In this document: piece by piece, positions 37,553-50,074 of the stretch | Position numbering within the stretch: the first letter of the stretch is position 1 | Layout of the letters: each line of letters opens with the position of its first letter | Assembly: GCA_030550025.1 (NCBI GenBank) | Contig: JAUQQC010000001.1 | Coordinates: forward strand, 414,351 to 478,350 | From: Acidobacteriota bacterium | GTDB taxonomy: Bacteria > Acidobacteriota > Blastocatellia > HR10 | DNA length: 64,000 nucleotides | Reading direction: 5' to 3' | The notes under the pieces: generated by a model | Seen by the model: the letters and a program-made list of their open reading frames with translations, nothing else | Databases searched by the model: none | What the model was told of the DNA's origin: nothing | Position numbers and translations under genes: made by a program

Positions 37553-37924
37553 TCACCGCCCGCGACTTCGCGTGACGCTCAGCTTCTTTTCGAGATACGC
37601 TCGCAAGACGACGGCATTGTTATGCTTCGAATCGCGAGCGCTATAGAGCAATGTGATTGTTCCCTGGCGCGCGGCTTCCAGCAGCCGCTGCCAGGCTTCC
37701 GGCTTTCGATCCAGCTCGGCGAAGTAACGGCGCTGGAACTCCTCCCACTTCTTCGGATCGTGGGCAAACCATCGGCGCAGCGCATCGCTGGGAGCGACGT
37801 CTCTCACCCACGCATCCATGAGGAGCCTATCCTTCTTCATCCCGCGGGGCCAGAGACGTTCAACGAGAAAGCGACGCCCGTCCTCCAGTTCTGCCGGATC
37901 ATATGCGCGCTTGAGGCAGATCAT
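37553..37924 (-). CDS. DUF488 family protein
   Basis: GRRFLVERLWPRGMKKDRLLMDAWVRDVAPSDALRRWFAHDPKKWEEF...ITLLYSARDSKHNNAVVL. Confidence 0.88.
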   Translation of the reverse strand: MICLKRAYDPAELEDGRRFLVERLWPRGMKKDRLLMDAWVRDVAPSDALRRWFAHDPKKWEEFQRRYFAELDRKPEAWQRLLEAARQGTITLLYSARDSKHNNAVVLRAYLEKKLSVTRSRGR

Positions 37925-37993
37925 CGCGCCGACTCCGGGTCCACCTTGCCGCTCTCGCGTAGCGCCCGGCTACGCTGGCCATTCCGAGACCCC

Positions 37994-38464
37994 TCATTCC
38001 GGACATTGTGCTTCCGTGAAGCGGATCCACGAGAGGATCTCCTCTACGGAAGGGAGCGAGTGCTCTTCCGCAGCTGCGTGAATGAAGTAAATCTCGCCAT
38101 ACCGATCGGCGATCAGAAGCGCCCCCCGCTCCACTGCTTCGTATCGGCAATGGGCGCGCTTGTCCGCGTCCACGAGGATAGGGAAGGGGAAGGGGTGCAC
38201 TCGCGCGATCTCCTCCGCCTCGCGCGCACCCGGAACGATCGCCAGGACCTCAGCTCCTTCTTGACGGATCTCCGCGTAGTGATCAGCCAGCGCGAGAAGC
38301 CGTTCGAAAATAGCGGCGTCGCGCGATTCGCCAAGCAGAAGCAGGACGAGCGCACGGTGCCCTCGATAATCCGAAATCCTCACCGGCTGTCCCCTCGTAC
38401 TGGTCAGGGTGACATCTGGGAGCAGTGCGCCCACCATCAAACCTGGCATGGCATTTCCTCCCAT
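37994..38464 (-). CDS. Redoxin/peroxiredoxin-fold protein lacking the usual peroxidatic Cys
   Basis: VGALLPDVTLTSTRGQPVRISDYRGHRALVLLLLGESRDAAIFERLLALADHYAEIRQEGAEVLAIVPG...FPFPILVDADK. Confidence 0.7.
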   Translation of the reverse strand: MGGNAMPGLMVGALLPDVTLTSTRGQPVRISDYRGHRALVLLLLGESRDAAIFERLLALADHYAEIRQEGAEVLAIVPGAREAEEIARVHPFPFPILVDADKRAHCRYEAVERGALLIADRYGEIYFIHAAAEEHSLPSVEEILSWIRFTEAQCPE

Positions 38465-38683
38465 TGTTTCAGGTCAAATTTCGGGCCAGAGCTAGTGACG
38501 GCGGGAGCATAGCATTCTTTTGCGACGAACGTCAACGTGGCCGGGCAAGAGCCGGGCACCTTGTGTTGGGAAACCACCTTAATACCGCCTAGTAAGGCTG
38601 TGCTGGAGGGGCCTCCTTTTCGGGCGTGCCCCCTTCCTCTCGACTTGTTGCGCATGGGTTTTACTCCGTACCATCTTTTCCGT

Positions 38684-40216
38684 ATGCGCTGGCCGCGATC
38701 GAGTGGCATTTTATTGCACATCACCTCGCTTCCAAGCCGGCACGGGATCGGAGACCTCGGCTCGGAGGCATATCGGTTCGTGGATTTTCTGATCGAGGCG
38801 GGGCAACGCATCTGGGCGATCCTTCCGCTTGGGCCGACGGGATATGGCGACTCCCCCTATCAGTGTTTCTCCGCCTTCGCGGGGAATCCCCTATTGATCA
38901 GCCTGGAGCGGCTCGTCGAAGAAGGCTTCCTCTCTCCCGAAGACCTTGAGGGCCCTGATTTCCCAGAAGGGACGGTGGATTACGAGCGCGTGATCCCATT
39001 CAAGATGACGTGCTTGCGAAAATCCTTTCAGTTGTTCGTCGCACGCGCATCGGATCGAGAGCGAGAAGCGTTTGAAGCGTTTTGTCGGGAGAACGCGTGG
39101 TGGCTTGAGGACTATGCGCTCTTCATGGCCGTTAAAGCCGCTCATGGCGGGGTGGTTTGGACCGAGTGGCCCCTTCCGATCGCTCATCGGGAGCCGGAAG
39201 CTCTGGCGCAATGGCGAGAAGCATTAGCCGATGAGATCATGATGCGGAAGTACTGGGAGTTTCAATTCTTCCGTCAGTGGGACGCGCTTCGCGCCTACTG
39301 CCGAGAGCGCGGCCTTTGGATCATGGGAGATCTTCCGATCTATGTCGCCCATGATAGCGCCGACGTCTGGGTGCATCGTGAGCTGTTCCATCTAGATGAG
39401 CGGGGCAATCCTACGGTCGTCGCCGGAGTCCCGCCGGACTATTTCAGCGAGACGGGGCAGTTGTGGGGGAACCCCCTCTATCGGTGGGAGGTCATGGCTC
39501 GTTCAGGATACGCATGGTGGATCGATCGCGTGCGATGGACATTGCGCCTGGTGGACATCATTCGACTCGATCATTTCCGCGGGTTCGAAGCGTATTGGGA
39601 GATTCCGGCGACGGAGCGAACGGCTGTGCGAGGTCGGTGGGTGAAAGGACCGGCTGAAGCGTTCTTCGAAGCGCTGGAGCGAGCCTTAGGCGCGTTGCCC
39701 ATAGTCGCGGAGAATCTCGGCGTGATTACTCCTGAGGTCGAAGCTCTCCGCAAACGCTTTGGATTTCCTGGCATGGCCGTCTTGCAATTCGCGTTTGGCG
39801 GCGATCCACGTACCTCATCGTTCCTGCCGCATAATCATGAGCGCGATCTCGTCGTCTACACGGGCACGCATGACAACAATACGATCCTCGGATGGTGGAG
39901 TGAGGAGGAGAGCACGCTCGCGCCGGAACAGGCGCAGCGTGAGCGCGAGTTTGCCCGCAGGTATCTCGATCTCGACGACCGCCCCGTACATTGGGCGTTC
40001 ATCCGTGCGGCGCTTGGATCAGTGGCCGACATCGCCATCATTCCTCTTCAAGATGTGCTCGGATTAGGGAGCGAAGCCCGCATGAATCGCCCGGCGCAAC
40101 CGACGGGAAATTGGCGCTGGCGGTTCCGTCGTGAGATGTTGACGCACGAAGTTCGCGAGCGATTGCGAGAGCTGACTTGGATCTACGGCCGACTTCCAAA
40201 TTGTCCTTCGAAGTGA
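38684..40216 (+). CDS. malQ: 4-alpha-glucanotransferase
   Basis: GILLHITSLPSRHGIGDLG, GDLPIYVAHDSADVW, IIRLDHFRGFEAYWEIPA, VAENLGVITPEVEALRKRFGFPGMAVLQFAF. Confidence 0.93.
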   Translation: MRWPRSSGILLHITSLPSRHGIGDLGSEAYRFVDFLIEAGQRIWAILPLGPTGYGDSPYQCFSAFAGNPLLISLERLVEEGFLSPEDLEGPDFPEGTVDYERVIPFKMTCLRKSFQLFVARASDREREAFEAFCRENAWWLEDYALFMAVKAAHGGVVWTEWPLPIAHREPEALAQWREALADEIMMRKYWEFQFFRQWDALRAYCRERGLWIMGDLPIYVAHDSADVWVHRELFHLDERGNPTVVAGVPPDYFSETGQLWGNPLYRWEVMARSGYAWWIDRVRWTLRLVDIIRLDHFRGFEAYWEIPATERTAVRGRWVKGPAEAFFEALERALGALPIVAENLGVITPEVEALRKRFGFPGMAVLQFAFGGDPRTSSFLPHNHERDLVVYTGTHDNNTILGWWSEEESTLAPEQAQREREFARRYLDLDDRPVHWAFIRAALGSVADIAIIPLQDVLGLGSEARMNRPAQPTGNWRWRFRREMLTHEVRERLRELTWIYGRLPNCPSK

Positions 40217-40221
40217 ACCTT

Positions 40222-41256
40222 GGTACAATGTGGGTGATGATGGAAGGAGAGAAGTTGATCGAGTGGATGAAGAGGAAGCTGCCGGAGCTGCTTCGCACGG
40301 ATGAGGAGTTTCGCGCCCTCGTACTCGGAACGCTTGTCCAATATCTCCCTACTCGCGAAGAGTTCCTCGCTATCTTAGAGCGACTGGAACGGATTGAGCG
40401 CGAATTGGAGGAGCTCCGCAAGGAGCAAGCTGCCCTCCGGCAGGATTTCAAAGCCATGCAGCAAACGCTCGTGGAGCAGGGGCAGGTAATTCTGGCCGTG
40501 CAACAGGCGATCGTGGAGCAAGGGAAAGCGATCGGAGAGCTTCAAAGGACTGTAGCAGGGTTGCAGCAAACGGTGGTCGAGCAGGGGCGGGCGATCGCGG
40601 AGTTGCAGCAGGCGGTGGCCGAGCAGGGGCGGGCGATCGCGGAGTTGCAGCAGGCGGTGGCCGAGCAGGGGCGGGCGATCGCGGAGTTGCAACAGGCGGT
40701 GGCCGAGCAGGGGCGGGCGATCGCGGAGTTGCAACAGGCGGTGGTCGAGCAGGGGCGGGCGATCGCGGAGTTGCAGCAGGCTGTCCTCGAGCTGGGGCAG
40801 GCGATTCGCGTACTGTTCGAGCGGGTCGAACGGTTGGAGGCGGCGCACGACAAACTGACGGGAGAGGTGCGAGGGCTTCGCGCAGACGTCACGCGTTTGG
40901 AGCGACGCGTGGATTCGGGCTTCGCTCGCTTTGGGATTCTTGCCGAGGATGTCCTCCGTCGCTCGCTGCAGGTGGCGGTCGAGTCGTGGTTGAAGGCTGG
41001 GCGCGTGCAAACGATGGAAGTGGCGGGGCGCCAGGTAGATGTTGTGATCCGAGATGGGGAACATATCCTCTTGGAGGTAACGGCGCGAGCACATTTGCAG
41101 GATATTGATAAACTGAAACTGACGGCTCAAGTGTACGAGCAGCAATTCGGCATCAAACCCCGATTGGCTATCGCCTGCGCCTATGTGACTCCTGTGGTCG
41201 TCCGGCGATTGATAGAGGAAGGGATCGAGCTGATTTCTGCTGAGGTTCCTGAGTAA
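40222..41256 (+). CDS. Coiled-coil repeat protein with C-terminal DUF3782/PD-(D/E)XK-like domain
   Basis: Repeated VAEQGRAIAELQQA units; C-terminus VDVVIRDGEHILLEVTARAHLQDIDKLKLTAQVYEQQFGIKPRLAIACAYVTP; start codon uncertain (40216-40240). Confidence 0.78.
   Translation, partial: GTMWVMMEGEKLIEWMKRKLPELLRTDEEFRALVLGTLVQYLPTREEFLAILERLERIERELEELRKEQAALRQDFKAMQQTLVEQGQVILAVQQAIVEQGKAIGELQRTVAGLQQTVVEQGRAIAELQQAVAEQGRAIAELQQAVAEQGRAIAELQQAVAEQGRAIAELQQAVVEQGRAIAELQQAVLELGQAIRVLFERVERLEAAHDKLTGEVRGLRADVTRLERRVDSGFARFGILAEDVLRRSLQVAVESWLKAGRVQTMEVAGRQVDVVIRDGEHILLEVTARAHLQDIDKLKLTAQVYEQQFGIKPRLAIACAYVTPVVVRRLIEEGIELISAEVPE
40573..40782 (+). repeat. Five tandem 42-bp in-frame repeats (14 aa each)
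   Basis: Units at 40573, 40615, 40657, 40699 and 40741 of gtgg(c/t)cgagcaggggcgggcgatcgcggagttgca(g/a)caggcg/ct, nearly identical at DNA level. Confidence 0.95.
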
Positions 41257-41278
41257 GGGGCGTCACGGCGGAAATGCG

Positions 41279-43897
<2,619 letters not shown>

Positions 43898-43969
43898 AGG
43901 CTCTTATTTTATCCGCGTTCCTTCCCCTCTCACAATGAGGAAGGTGCTCATCGGGACACGCAGATTGTA

Positions 43970-43998
43970 TTGACGGCACTCGTCACGCCCTTTAAACT
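43970..43998 (+). promoter_or_regulatory. Candidate sigma70-like promoter TTGACG-N17-TAAACT
   Basis: Upstream of the WD40 protein start (44042), divergent from polA. Confidence 0.4.
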
Positions 43999-44041
43999 CG
44001 GGGACTCACCTAGTGAGAACGCAACCAAGGAGGGTAAACGC

Positions 44042-45049
44042 ATGCGAGGGCAGAGGATCGTTCTGAAGAGCGTGCGCGTTCTGTGTTTGGTGGGGTGCAT
44101 GCTTGTTCCCGTACCTTTCCGGGAGGGCGAGGAAGCCCTTCGAGCGCGACCACAGCTGCGGCCAATTATCACGGGCCGCAGCCTTGCCATCTCGCCGGAT
44201 GGTCAATTCATCGCCACGACGGGAGAGTACGGGTGGGTCTTGCTCTTTCGCGTCGCCGATGGAAGCTTCGTCCGGCACTTCGGGGGACATATCGGTCCGA
44301 CCGTGTTCGTCACGTTCTCCCCGTTGGGAGCGCTGCTGGCATCCGGGAGCCTCGACGAGAATTTTCACCTTCATCGAGTGGCCGATGGACAGCTCATCGC
44401 GACTCAAGTTGGACATCAGATGGGCATCAACGCGATCCTCTTCACGGCTGATGAAACATTGATGGCCTCGGCCAGTACCGATCGCGACATTCGCATCTGG
44501 CGCGTCGGTGAGAACCCAGCGCTGCAGATCTTACGCGGACATAAAAATCGTGTGGAAGCGCTCGTTCTGACTCCGGACGAGCGCGAACTGATTTCGGCGG
44601 GATTCGATGGCGTGATCCGCTTTTGGAGCTTTCCCGGTGGGCGCGCGCTCCACGCGCTTCCGGCTCACGACGAGCCTATCTTCGCCCTCGCGCTCTCCCC
44701 AGATGGCGAGTGGTTGGCTTCAGCGGGAGCGGATCGAACGATCAAGATTTGGAACCGACGAGAGCGGACGCTCGCGATGACGCTCGAGGGGCATACGGGG
44801 GCTGTGAACGCCGTGGCGTTCTCTCCGGATGGGACGGTCCTCGCCTCAGCGAGCGCGGATCGCACGGTTCGTCTCTGGCGTCTCTCCGATGGCGCGCTCG
44901 TCCGGACGATCTCCGCTCATGCGGGCGAGGTGTTCGATGTCGCGTTTTCTCCGGATGGAATCCTCGTCGCCTCAAGTGGGAAGGATCGAGCGATTCGCCT
45001 CTGGAGGGTGGATGACGGAAGTCTCCTGCGGACGATCACTTCACCGTAA
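44042..45049 (+). CDS. Secreted/anchored WD40 repeat protein
   Basis: Repeated SPDGxxxASASADRTVRLWRLSDGALVRTI units. Confidence 0.9.
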   Translation: MRGQRIVLKSVRVLCLVGCMLVPVPFREGEEALRARPQLRPIITGRSLAISPDGQFIATTGEYGWVLLFRVADGSFVRHFGGHIGPTVFVTFSPLGALLASGSLDENFHLHRVADGQLIATQVGHQMGINAILFTADETLMASASTDRDIRIWRVGENPALQILRGHKNRVEALVLTPDERELISAGFDGVIRFWSFPGGRALHALPAHDEPIFALALSPDGEWLASAGADRTIKIWNRRERTLAMTLEGHTGAVNAVAFSPDGTVLASASADRTVRLWRLSDGALVRTISAHAGEVFDVAFSPDGILVASSGKDRAIRLWRVDDGSLLRTITSP

Positions 45050-45060
45050 TGTCTGGGGAG

Positions 45061-46680
45061 TCATCTCGCCCCTATTCCGGAGGTCGCGCGTGAGGAGGGA
45101 TTCCCCGAATCTGCGGGGATGAGGATGATCTCGACGCGTTGATTTCGACGGTGCGCGCGGGGCGTCGTCCCTTTCTCCAGGGGGGCTTCTGCTCCCCGGC
45201 CGATCGGTTTCAATCGTTCGCTCGGAACGCCTTTGGACATGAGGTAGGCGGCGACCGTTGCGGCATTCGCCTCCGAGAGCGCCTTGAGACGATCGGGGGA
45301 GCCAGATCCGCTCACATGCCCTTCGATCACATAGGTCCCCAGGGGGAATGTCGCGAGGATCGTGGCGAGATAGTCGAGCTTCGGGAGGACGTCGCGTCGA
45401 AGTTGCGGCATGCCTGGCGCCCGCGTCGGCACGAACAACTCCTCGTTCGGTAAGACGAGGATGAAGCGATCGTCCTCGTCCCGCGTCTCCACCACGCGCG
45501 CGAGCGCGAGTTTCGCGCGATGCTCGTTGATGGAGATGCTGCTCAGGCGGAGGAGGCGTAACTCTTCGGCGAGAGCCCTCGTTCGCGCTTGTTCTTCGGC
45601 GAGCTGCCGGGAGAGTCGCTCGACCTCCTCCCGATAGCGCTTCTCTGATTCGGAACTTTGGACCGCGCGTCGTTCCGCTTGCGCGAGCGCCGTGCGCACT
45701 TCCTCAAGGCGACCGTAAGCATCGCGAAGGTCGCGCTCTCGTTCCTCCAAACGTTGGCGCAGCTCGTCGCGCTCGGCGGTCACGCGATTGAGATCCTCGC
45801 GCAGCTCCTTCACTTGATCTTCTGCATCAGCAAGCGCCATCTCGCGCTGCCGTTGTTCAGCGGCCTCTCGCCGTTCGCGGGCGAGCCGACGGGCTATCTC
45901 GGACATGACGATGGCACGTCGCGCCAGGACAGCAGCTCGCTCATCGAAACCACGCTCGAAGGCGCGCTCGGCCTCTTCCAAAAGCGCCTCAGCGCGTCGC
46001 ACTTCTGGATCCGCGTGCTCGCTCACTCGGAAGAAACGGGCGAGATCAAGCGCGCGACGCGCTTCAAGCAACTCGACCGGCATCTCGCGATCGCGCTCCG
46101 TGCTCACGCGCTCTTCCCGCCAAGGGACGCTCTCCATTCCAATATCGCCGCGAAAGTGGACTTCGACGGGCTCCATCTCCAGCCCCTCCCTCTCATCGGG
46201 AGGCAAGCTCGCCAGCACGACTTCGCGGCTTGGCGCCTCCACGAGGAAGTGTGGCTCGGCCGTCATCACCAAGCAAAAGGTGCGTTGTCGCGTCGCTGTC
46301 TCGATCGTCCCTCCCCATGAGCGCGCGAAGATGCGAAGAATGCTCGTCTTCCGCGGACGAAATTCCCCGATATTCTCCACAAGCCCTTCGGGCGTGACCG
46401 CCCAAAAGACATACGTTGCGTATTGTCGGTGGCTCGGCGGATCGAGGTCCTTCACCGTGATCGTGAGCCGCGCGATCCCATCCTTATACTGAACCGTCGC
46501 CGTGCCCGACGTGCGACTGTACCGCGTCGTCCCGCGCAGTTTCAACTCGACCTTCCGATCGGAGGGGAACGTAGCGGCCGTCGCGCGAAAAATGAAGTCG
46601 CTTCGCTCTTGGGCGAAGGCCACCGCGTGGAGAGAGAGCCATAAAGTCCATGCGATCGCGAACCGTTTCCCTCGCTTCAT
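45061..46680 (-). CDS. OmpA-family protein with central coiled coil
   Basis: Signal peptide; long EEVERLSRQLAEEQARTRALAEELRLL coiled coil; C-terminal YVIEGHVSGSGSPDRLKALSEANAATVAAYLMSKGVPSERLKPIGRGAEAP...RRNQRVEIIL. Confidence 0.88.
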   Translation of the reverse strand: MKRGKRFAIAWTLWLSLHAVAFAQERSDFIFRATAATFPSDRKVELKLRGTTRYSRTSGTATVQYKDGIARLTITVKDLDPPSHRQYATYVFWAVTPEGLVENIGEFRPRKTSILRIFARSWGGTIETATRQRTFCLVMTAEPHFLVEAPSREVVLASLPPDEREGLEMEPVEVHFRGDIGMESVPWREERVSTERDREMPVELLEARRALDLARFFRVSEHADPEVRRAEALLEEAERAFERGFDERAAVLARRAIVMSEIARRLARERREAAEQRQREMALADAEDQVKELREDLNRVTAERDELRQRLEERERDLRDAYGRLEEVRTALAQAERRAVQSSESEKRYREEVERLSRQLAEEQARTRALAEELRLLRLSSISINEHRAKLALARVVETRDEDDRFILVLPNEELFVPTRAPGMPQLRRDVLPKLDYLATILATFPLGTYVIEGHVSGSGSPDRLKALSEANAATVAAYLMSKGVPSERLKPIGRGAEAPLEKGTTPRAHRRNQRVEIILIPADSGNPSSRATSGIGAR

Positions 46681-46701
46681 CGCACAGCTCCTTTCTGCGC
46701 C

Positions 46702-47724
46702 CTATGGCGCTTTCGGCGCGAAATATCCCGCGCGATGGCGTACGACCAGGTTGGGACGTCCGACAATCTGCACCTGGAGTTGGCGAAAGCTCCCATCGCG
46801 CGCAGTGTTCGTCGGATAGTAGGCGATCAGAAACTGACTGCTCAAATCCTCAGCGATGCGATGGAACGCCTCCTCAAGCGCGCGCTCATTCTCCGGATAA
46901 TACGCGCGCCCACCCGTCAGCATGGCAAGAGCATCGAGGGTGCGCGCGTTCACATCGGCGAAGCGGAAGGAATCGCTCAGTCCGATAGCATAGATCAGAA
47001 TGCCAGCGCGCTGTGCCCGCGCGATCACCTCGTGCTCGGAGCGCCGACTGCTCGTGTCGTGACCATCGGTGATGAGGATGAGGGCGCGCCGGATGCGATG
47101 CTCGGAGCGTTTGAGGAGGCGTTGCCCCATCGCTCCATCGAGGACCTCATCGAGGGCGGTGTAAGCGGCATCGTAGAGGGCTGTCCCCTGGCCCGCGTAT
47201 CCCATGTCCTCGCGCACGAGTCTTCGCAAAGCCTCCTGCAATCGGCGCTCGTTGCTCGTCAGGCCGCATTGAAGATGCGTCACGCCGCGGAACGTGAGAA
47301 GCGCCGCATAATCCTTCCCCCAGCGGAAGAATCGGGAGAAAAAGCGCTCGGCTGCCGCGCGCTCCTTAGGCCAGTTGAACTCTTGACTCCCGCTGAAATC
47401 CACGGCCAATGCGACGATCATCGGCAGATCCTGAGTCCGCCCGAAGAATTCGATCTTTTGTTCCACCCCATCTTCGAGGACACGCACTTGCTCGCGCGTC
47501 AGATCCGTGACCGGCCGATTCCGCTCGTCCGTGACCGTGAAGACGACGTCCACCAAGGTGCTCTCCAGGGAGATGGTCGCTTCCTGTTCTGGCGTCGGCG
47601 GGGGAGCCTTCTGCTGTCCCCCCGCGGGGAGGAGCAAGCTTCCCCAGAGCAGCAAGAAGATAATGCCTCTCACGCTCTTTTCGTCACACGCTCGCGCCAT
47701 TTGGTCAAAGGGATAGTGTAGCAC
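46702..47724 (-). CDS. Secreted VWFA-domain protein (Acidobacterial VWFA-related type)
   Basis: LVDVVFTVTDERNRPVTDLTREQVRVLEDGVEQKIEFFGR, ALAVDFSGSQ, LILITDGHDTSSRRSEHEVI. Confidence 0.85.
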   Translation of the reverse strand: MLHYPFDQMARACDEKSVRGIIFLLLWGSLLLPAGGQQKAPPPTPEQEATISLESTLVDVVFTVTDERNRPVTDLTREQVRVLEDGVEQKIEFFGRTQDLPMIVALAVDFSGSQEFNWPKERAAAERFFSRFFRWGKDYAALLTFRGVTHLQCGLTSNERRLQEALRRLVREDMGYAGQGTALYDAAYTALDEVLDGAMGQRLLKRSEHRIRRALILITDGHDTSSRRSEHEVIARAQRAGILIYAIGLSDSFRFADVNARTLDALAMLTGGRAYYPENERALEEAFHRIAEDLSSQFLIAYYPTNTARDGSFRQLQVQIVGRPNLVVRHRAGYFAPKAP

Positions 47725-47745
47725 ATTTGGCGACGCGTGGCGCGC

Positions 47746-49176
47746 TCATTGGAAGAACGGTTTCCACTTCTCCTCAGGCGGAGGCGGCGTGAGCAAGCTG
47801 CCCACAATCAGACCGAGTAACGAGGTTACCAACGCCGGATAGATCGTCTCGATCCCCGTCCGCTCGGTGAGCCCGGCGAAGTGCCAGGTGAGGGTCACGA
47901 GCATCCCCCCGAGAATGGAGGCGATGCCGCCAGCCGTCGTCGCGCGCTTCCACAGGAAGCACGCCAAAAGCGCGGGCGTGATCCCCACGCCGTACATCGT
48001 GTAGGAGAAGAGCGCTGCCCGTAGCACGGTCTCGAAAAATTGAATGAGGATGTAGCCCGAGACGCCCAGTGCGATAACAGCCAGGCGAGAGTAGAGCACA
48101 ATTTGCCGCTCGCTCGCCCGCGGATTGAGGAATCGCTGATAGAGATCCCGGACGATGTTGGTCGCCGGGACGAGCAAGAAGCTATCGCCTGTGGAGACGA
48201 TGATGGCGACGGCAGCCGCCAGCAGGACGCATCCGGCCACGACGGGAAGTCCTTCGCGCGCCGCATACAGGAGCACCTGCTCGCTGCGGCCTGACGCCAG
48301 TTCAGGAAAGAGGCTCGATCCAATGACAGCCAGTACGATGATCATCGTCTCGATGAGCACGGTCCCGATGATCCATCCTACAACGGCTTGACGAGCCGCA
48401 CGGGCATCACGGGCAGAGAAGAAGCGCTGATACATGTTGGCCAGACCAAGCATCAACAGAAGCGTCGGCAGCGCATATGAGAGCGCTTCCGTCACGGTAA
48501 AGCGCCCCATGAGGCTGAGGCGTTCCGCAGCGATGACTTCCCCCCAGTGAGTCGCCAGGCGCTCTCGCACCCCCTCCCATCCTCCCGCTCGGGCGATGAG
48601 GAACGGATAGGCGAAGAAGATGCCCCCGAGCATCAGGAGGCCATTAAAAATATCCGTATACGCGATCGAGAGGAGGCCTGCCGTCGCCGTGAATGCCGTC
48701 ACGAAGAGGAAGGTGATGAGCGTGCCCGTCCCTGGATCGAGCCCGGTGACGATGTTCAAGACCAATCCCCCAGCGCGGAATTGATACGAGGCGATCACCG
48801 TATAGGCGATGATCGTCACAAGCGTGCCCAGAAGTCGAGCCCATCGGTTGTAACGCAGCTCGAGAACATCGGGGACGGTCAGTTGCTCGAGCTTTCGCGC
48901 GCGTCCGGCAATGAAGTAGATCACGACGAGGGCGACCCATACGCCCGCGTCGAACCAAAGTGCGGCGAAGCCTTCGCGATAGGCCAAGCCCGCCCCCGCG
49001 ATGATCGAGCCCGAGCCAATCCACGTCGCCAGGAGCGTGCCGACGAGCACCGGCGCGCTCAGCTTCCGCCCGGCGACCATGAAGTCAACCTCCGTCCTGA
49101 CGATGCGCGAGGCGTACAAGCTGACGCCCGTCAGGAAGATCAAATACACCAAGACGACGCTCAGATAGATGTTCAT
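47746..49176 (-). CDS. Sodium:solute symporter family transporter
   Basis: Multi-TM; VDFMVAGRKLSAPVLVGTLLATWIGSGSIIAGAGLAYREGFAALW. Confidence 0.9.
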   Translation of the reverse strand: MNIYLSVVLVYLIFLTGVSLYASRIVRTEVDFMVAGRKLSAPVLVGTLLATWIGSGSIIAGAGLAYREGFAALWFDAGVWVALVVIYFIAGRARKLEQLTVPDVLELRYNRWARLLGTLVTIIAYTVIASYQFRAGGLVLNIVTGLDPGTGTLITFLFVTAFTATAGLLSIAYTDIFNGLLMLGGIFFAYPFLIARAGGWEGVRERLATHWGEVIAAERLSLMGRFTVTEALSYALPTLLLMLGLANMYQRFFSARDARAARQAVVGWIIGTVLIETMIIVLAVIGSSLFPELASGRSEQVLLYAAREGLPVVAGCVLLAAAVAIIVSTGDSFLLVPATNIVRDLYQRFLNPRASERQIVLYSRLAVIALGVSGYILIQFFETVLRAALFSYTMYGVGITPALLACFLWKRATTAGGIASILGGMLVTLTWHFAGLTERTGIETIYPALVTSLLGLIVGSLLTPPPPEEKWKPFFQ

Positions 49177-49504
49177 GGATCGCTCAGGGTAGGGCAGGAA
49201 GGGAAGTTTTGTCAATGGGTGAGCATCGAATGCGAGCGGGGATGCTGACCTTCATGATGATCGGCGTGTTCGCCAAGTGCGCTGTGATCGCACTGGAGGA
49301 TTCCGAAAACTTGGGCGAATAGATCCGTAGAAGATGCGCAGCCGCATTTAGCTCGGAGACCTTCAAGGGCCAGCCTGGAACTCATTTCGCAACTTCTCTC
49401 TTCCCCCGCCCACCTCAGAGGACAAACCTCATGGCCCTTTGAGCTCCGGTGCGGAGACCGCCAGCAAGTTTTACGGAGATTTTTCGGGAGCTCGCCCAGC
49501 CACT

Positions 49505-50050
49505 TCAGCGAGTGGAAGCGAGCGACTTCTGCATCCTGAACTTAGCCACCAGGATTTCGAATTGAGCCGCCGAAGTGTTGGGTGGAATGCCGAGAAGTCC
49601 TAACCCGTAAAGGAGATCGTTGAGGTTGATCACTTGCTTCAGCTCTCCAGTGCTATCGAAGGTCAAAATTCGACCTCGGCCGCCTTCCACGGCCGAGACG
49701 TAAACTCTTCCCTCCCGGTAAGCGATCGAAGTCACAATCTCCGTCTTTTCCGGCAGGGGAAACATTCGCATCATCTCGCCGGCTTGATTGTATTTGATGA
49801 GATAAGGAGCAGTCTTAATCGGCCCGCCGCGCTCGGAGGCCGGGCGCCATAGGGAGAAGCTCACATAGATATTCCCCGCCTCATCCACAGCTCCGTCTAA
49901 GTGCCACAGTCCTGCGGGCATGCGCACTGTCACCGGTATGGAAGCGCGAATCACAGAGACTCTTTCTATTTCGTAAGTCCGTTGCCGAGCGGTGATCTCA
50001 AATGGGAACATCAAAAATCCACCGAGCACAACAGTGAGTATCTTGCTCAT
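49505..50050 (-). CDS. 6-bladed beta-propeller-like secreted protein (possibly truncated)
   Basis: Signal peptide; LDGAVDEAGNIYVSFSLWRP...YLIKYNQAGEMMRMFPLP...RILTFDSTGELKQVINLNDLLYG; resembles the 24955-25491 product. Confidence 0.6.
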   Translation of the reverse strand: MSKILTVVLGGFLMFPFEITARQRTYEIERVSVIRASIPVTVRMPAGLWHLDGAVDEAGNIYVSFSLWRPASERGGPIKTAPYLIKYNQAGEMMRMFPLPEKTEIVTSIAYREGRVYVSAVEGGRGRILTFDSTGELKQVINLNDLLYGLGLLGIPPNTSAAQFEILVAKFRMQKSLASTR

Positions 50051-50074
50051 AGCTTTTACCTCCTTATTGGCGGT

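Noticed and set aside
40573-40782. CRISPR array
   Set aside because: Repeats are contiguous with no spacers and are in-frame coding coiled coil; no cas genes in the window
40375-41145. 256-aa minus-strand ORF with RDRPPLLxHRLLQL repeats
   Set aside because: Mirror of the 42-bp coding repeat of the plus-strand coiled-coil gene
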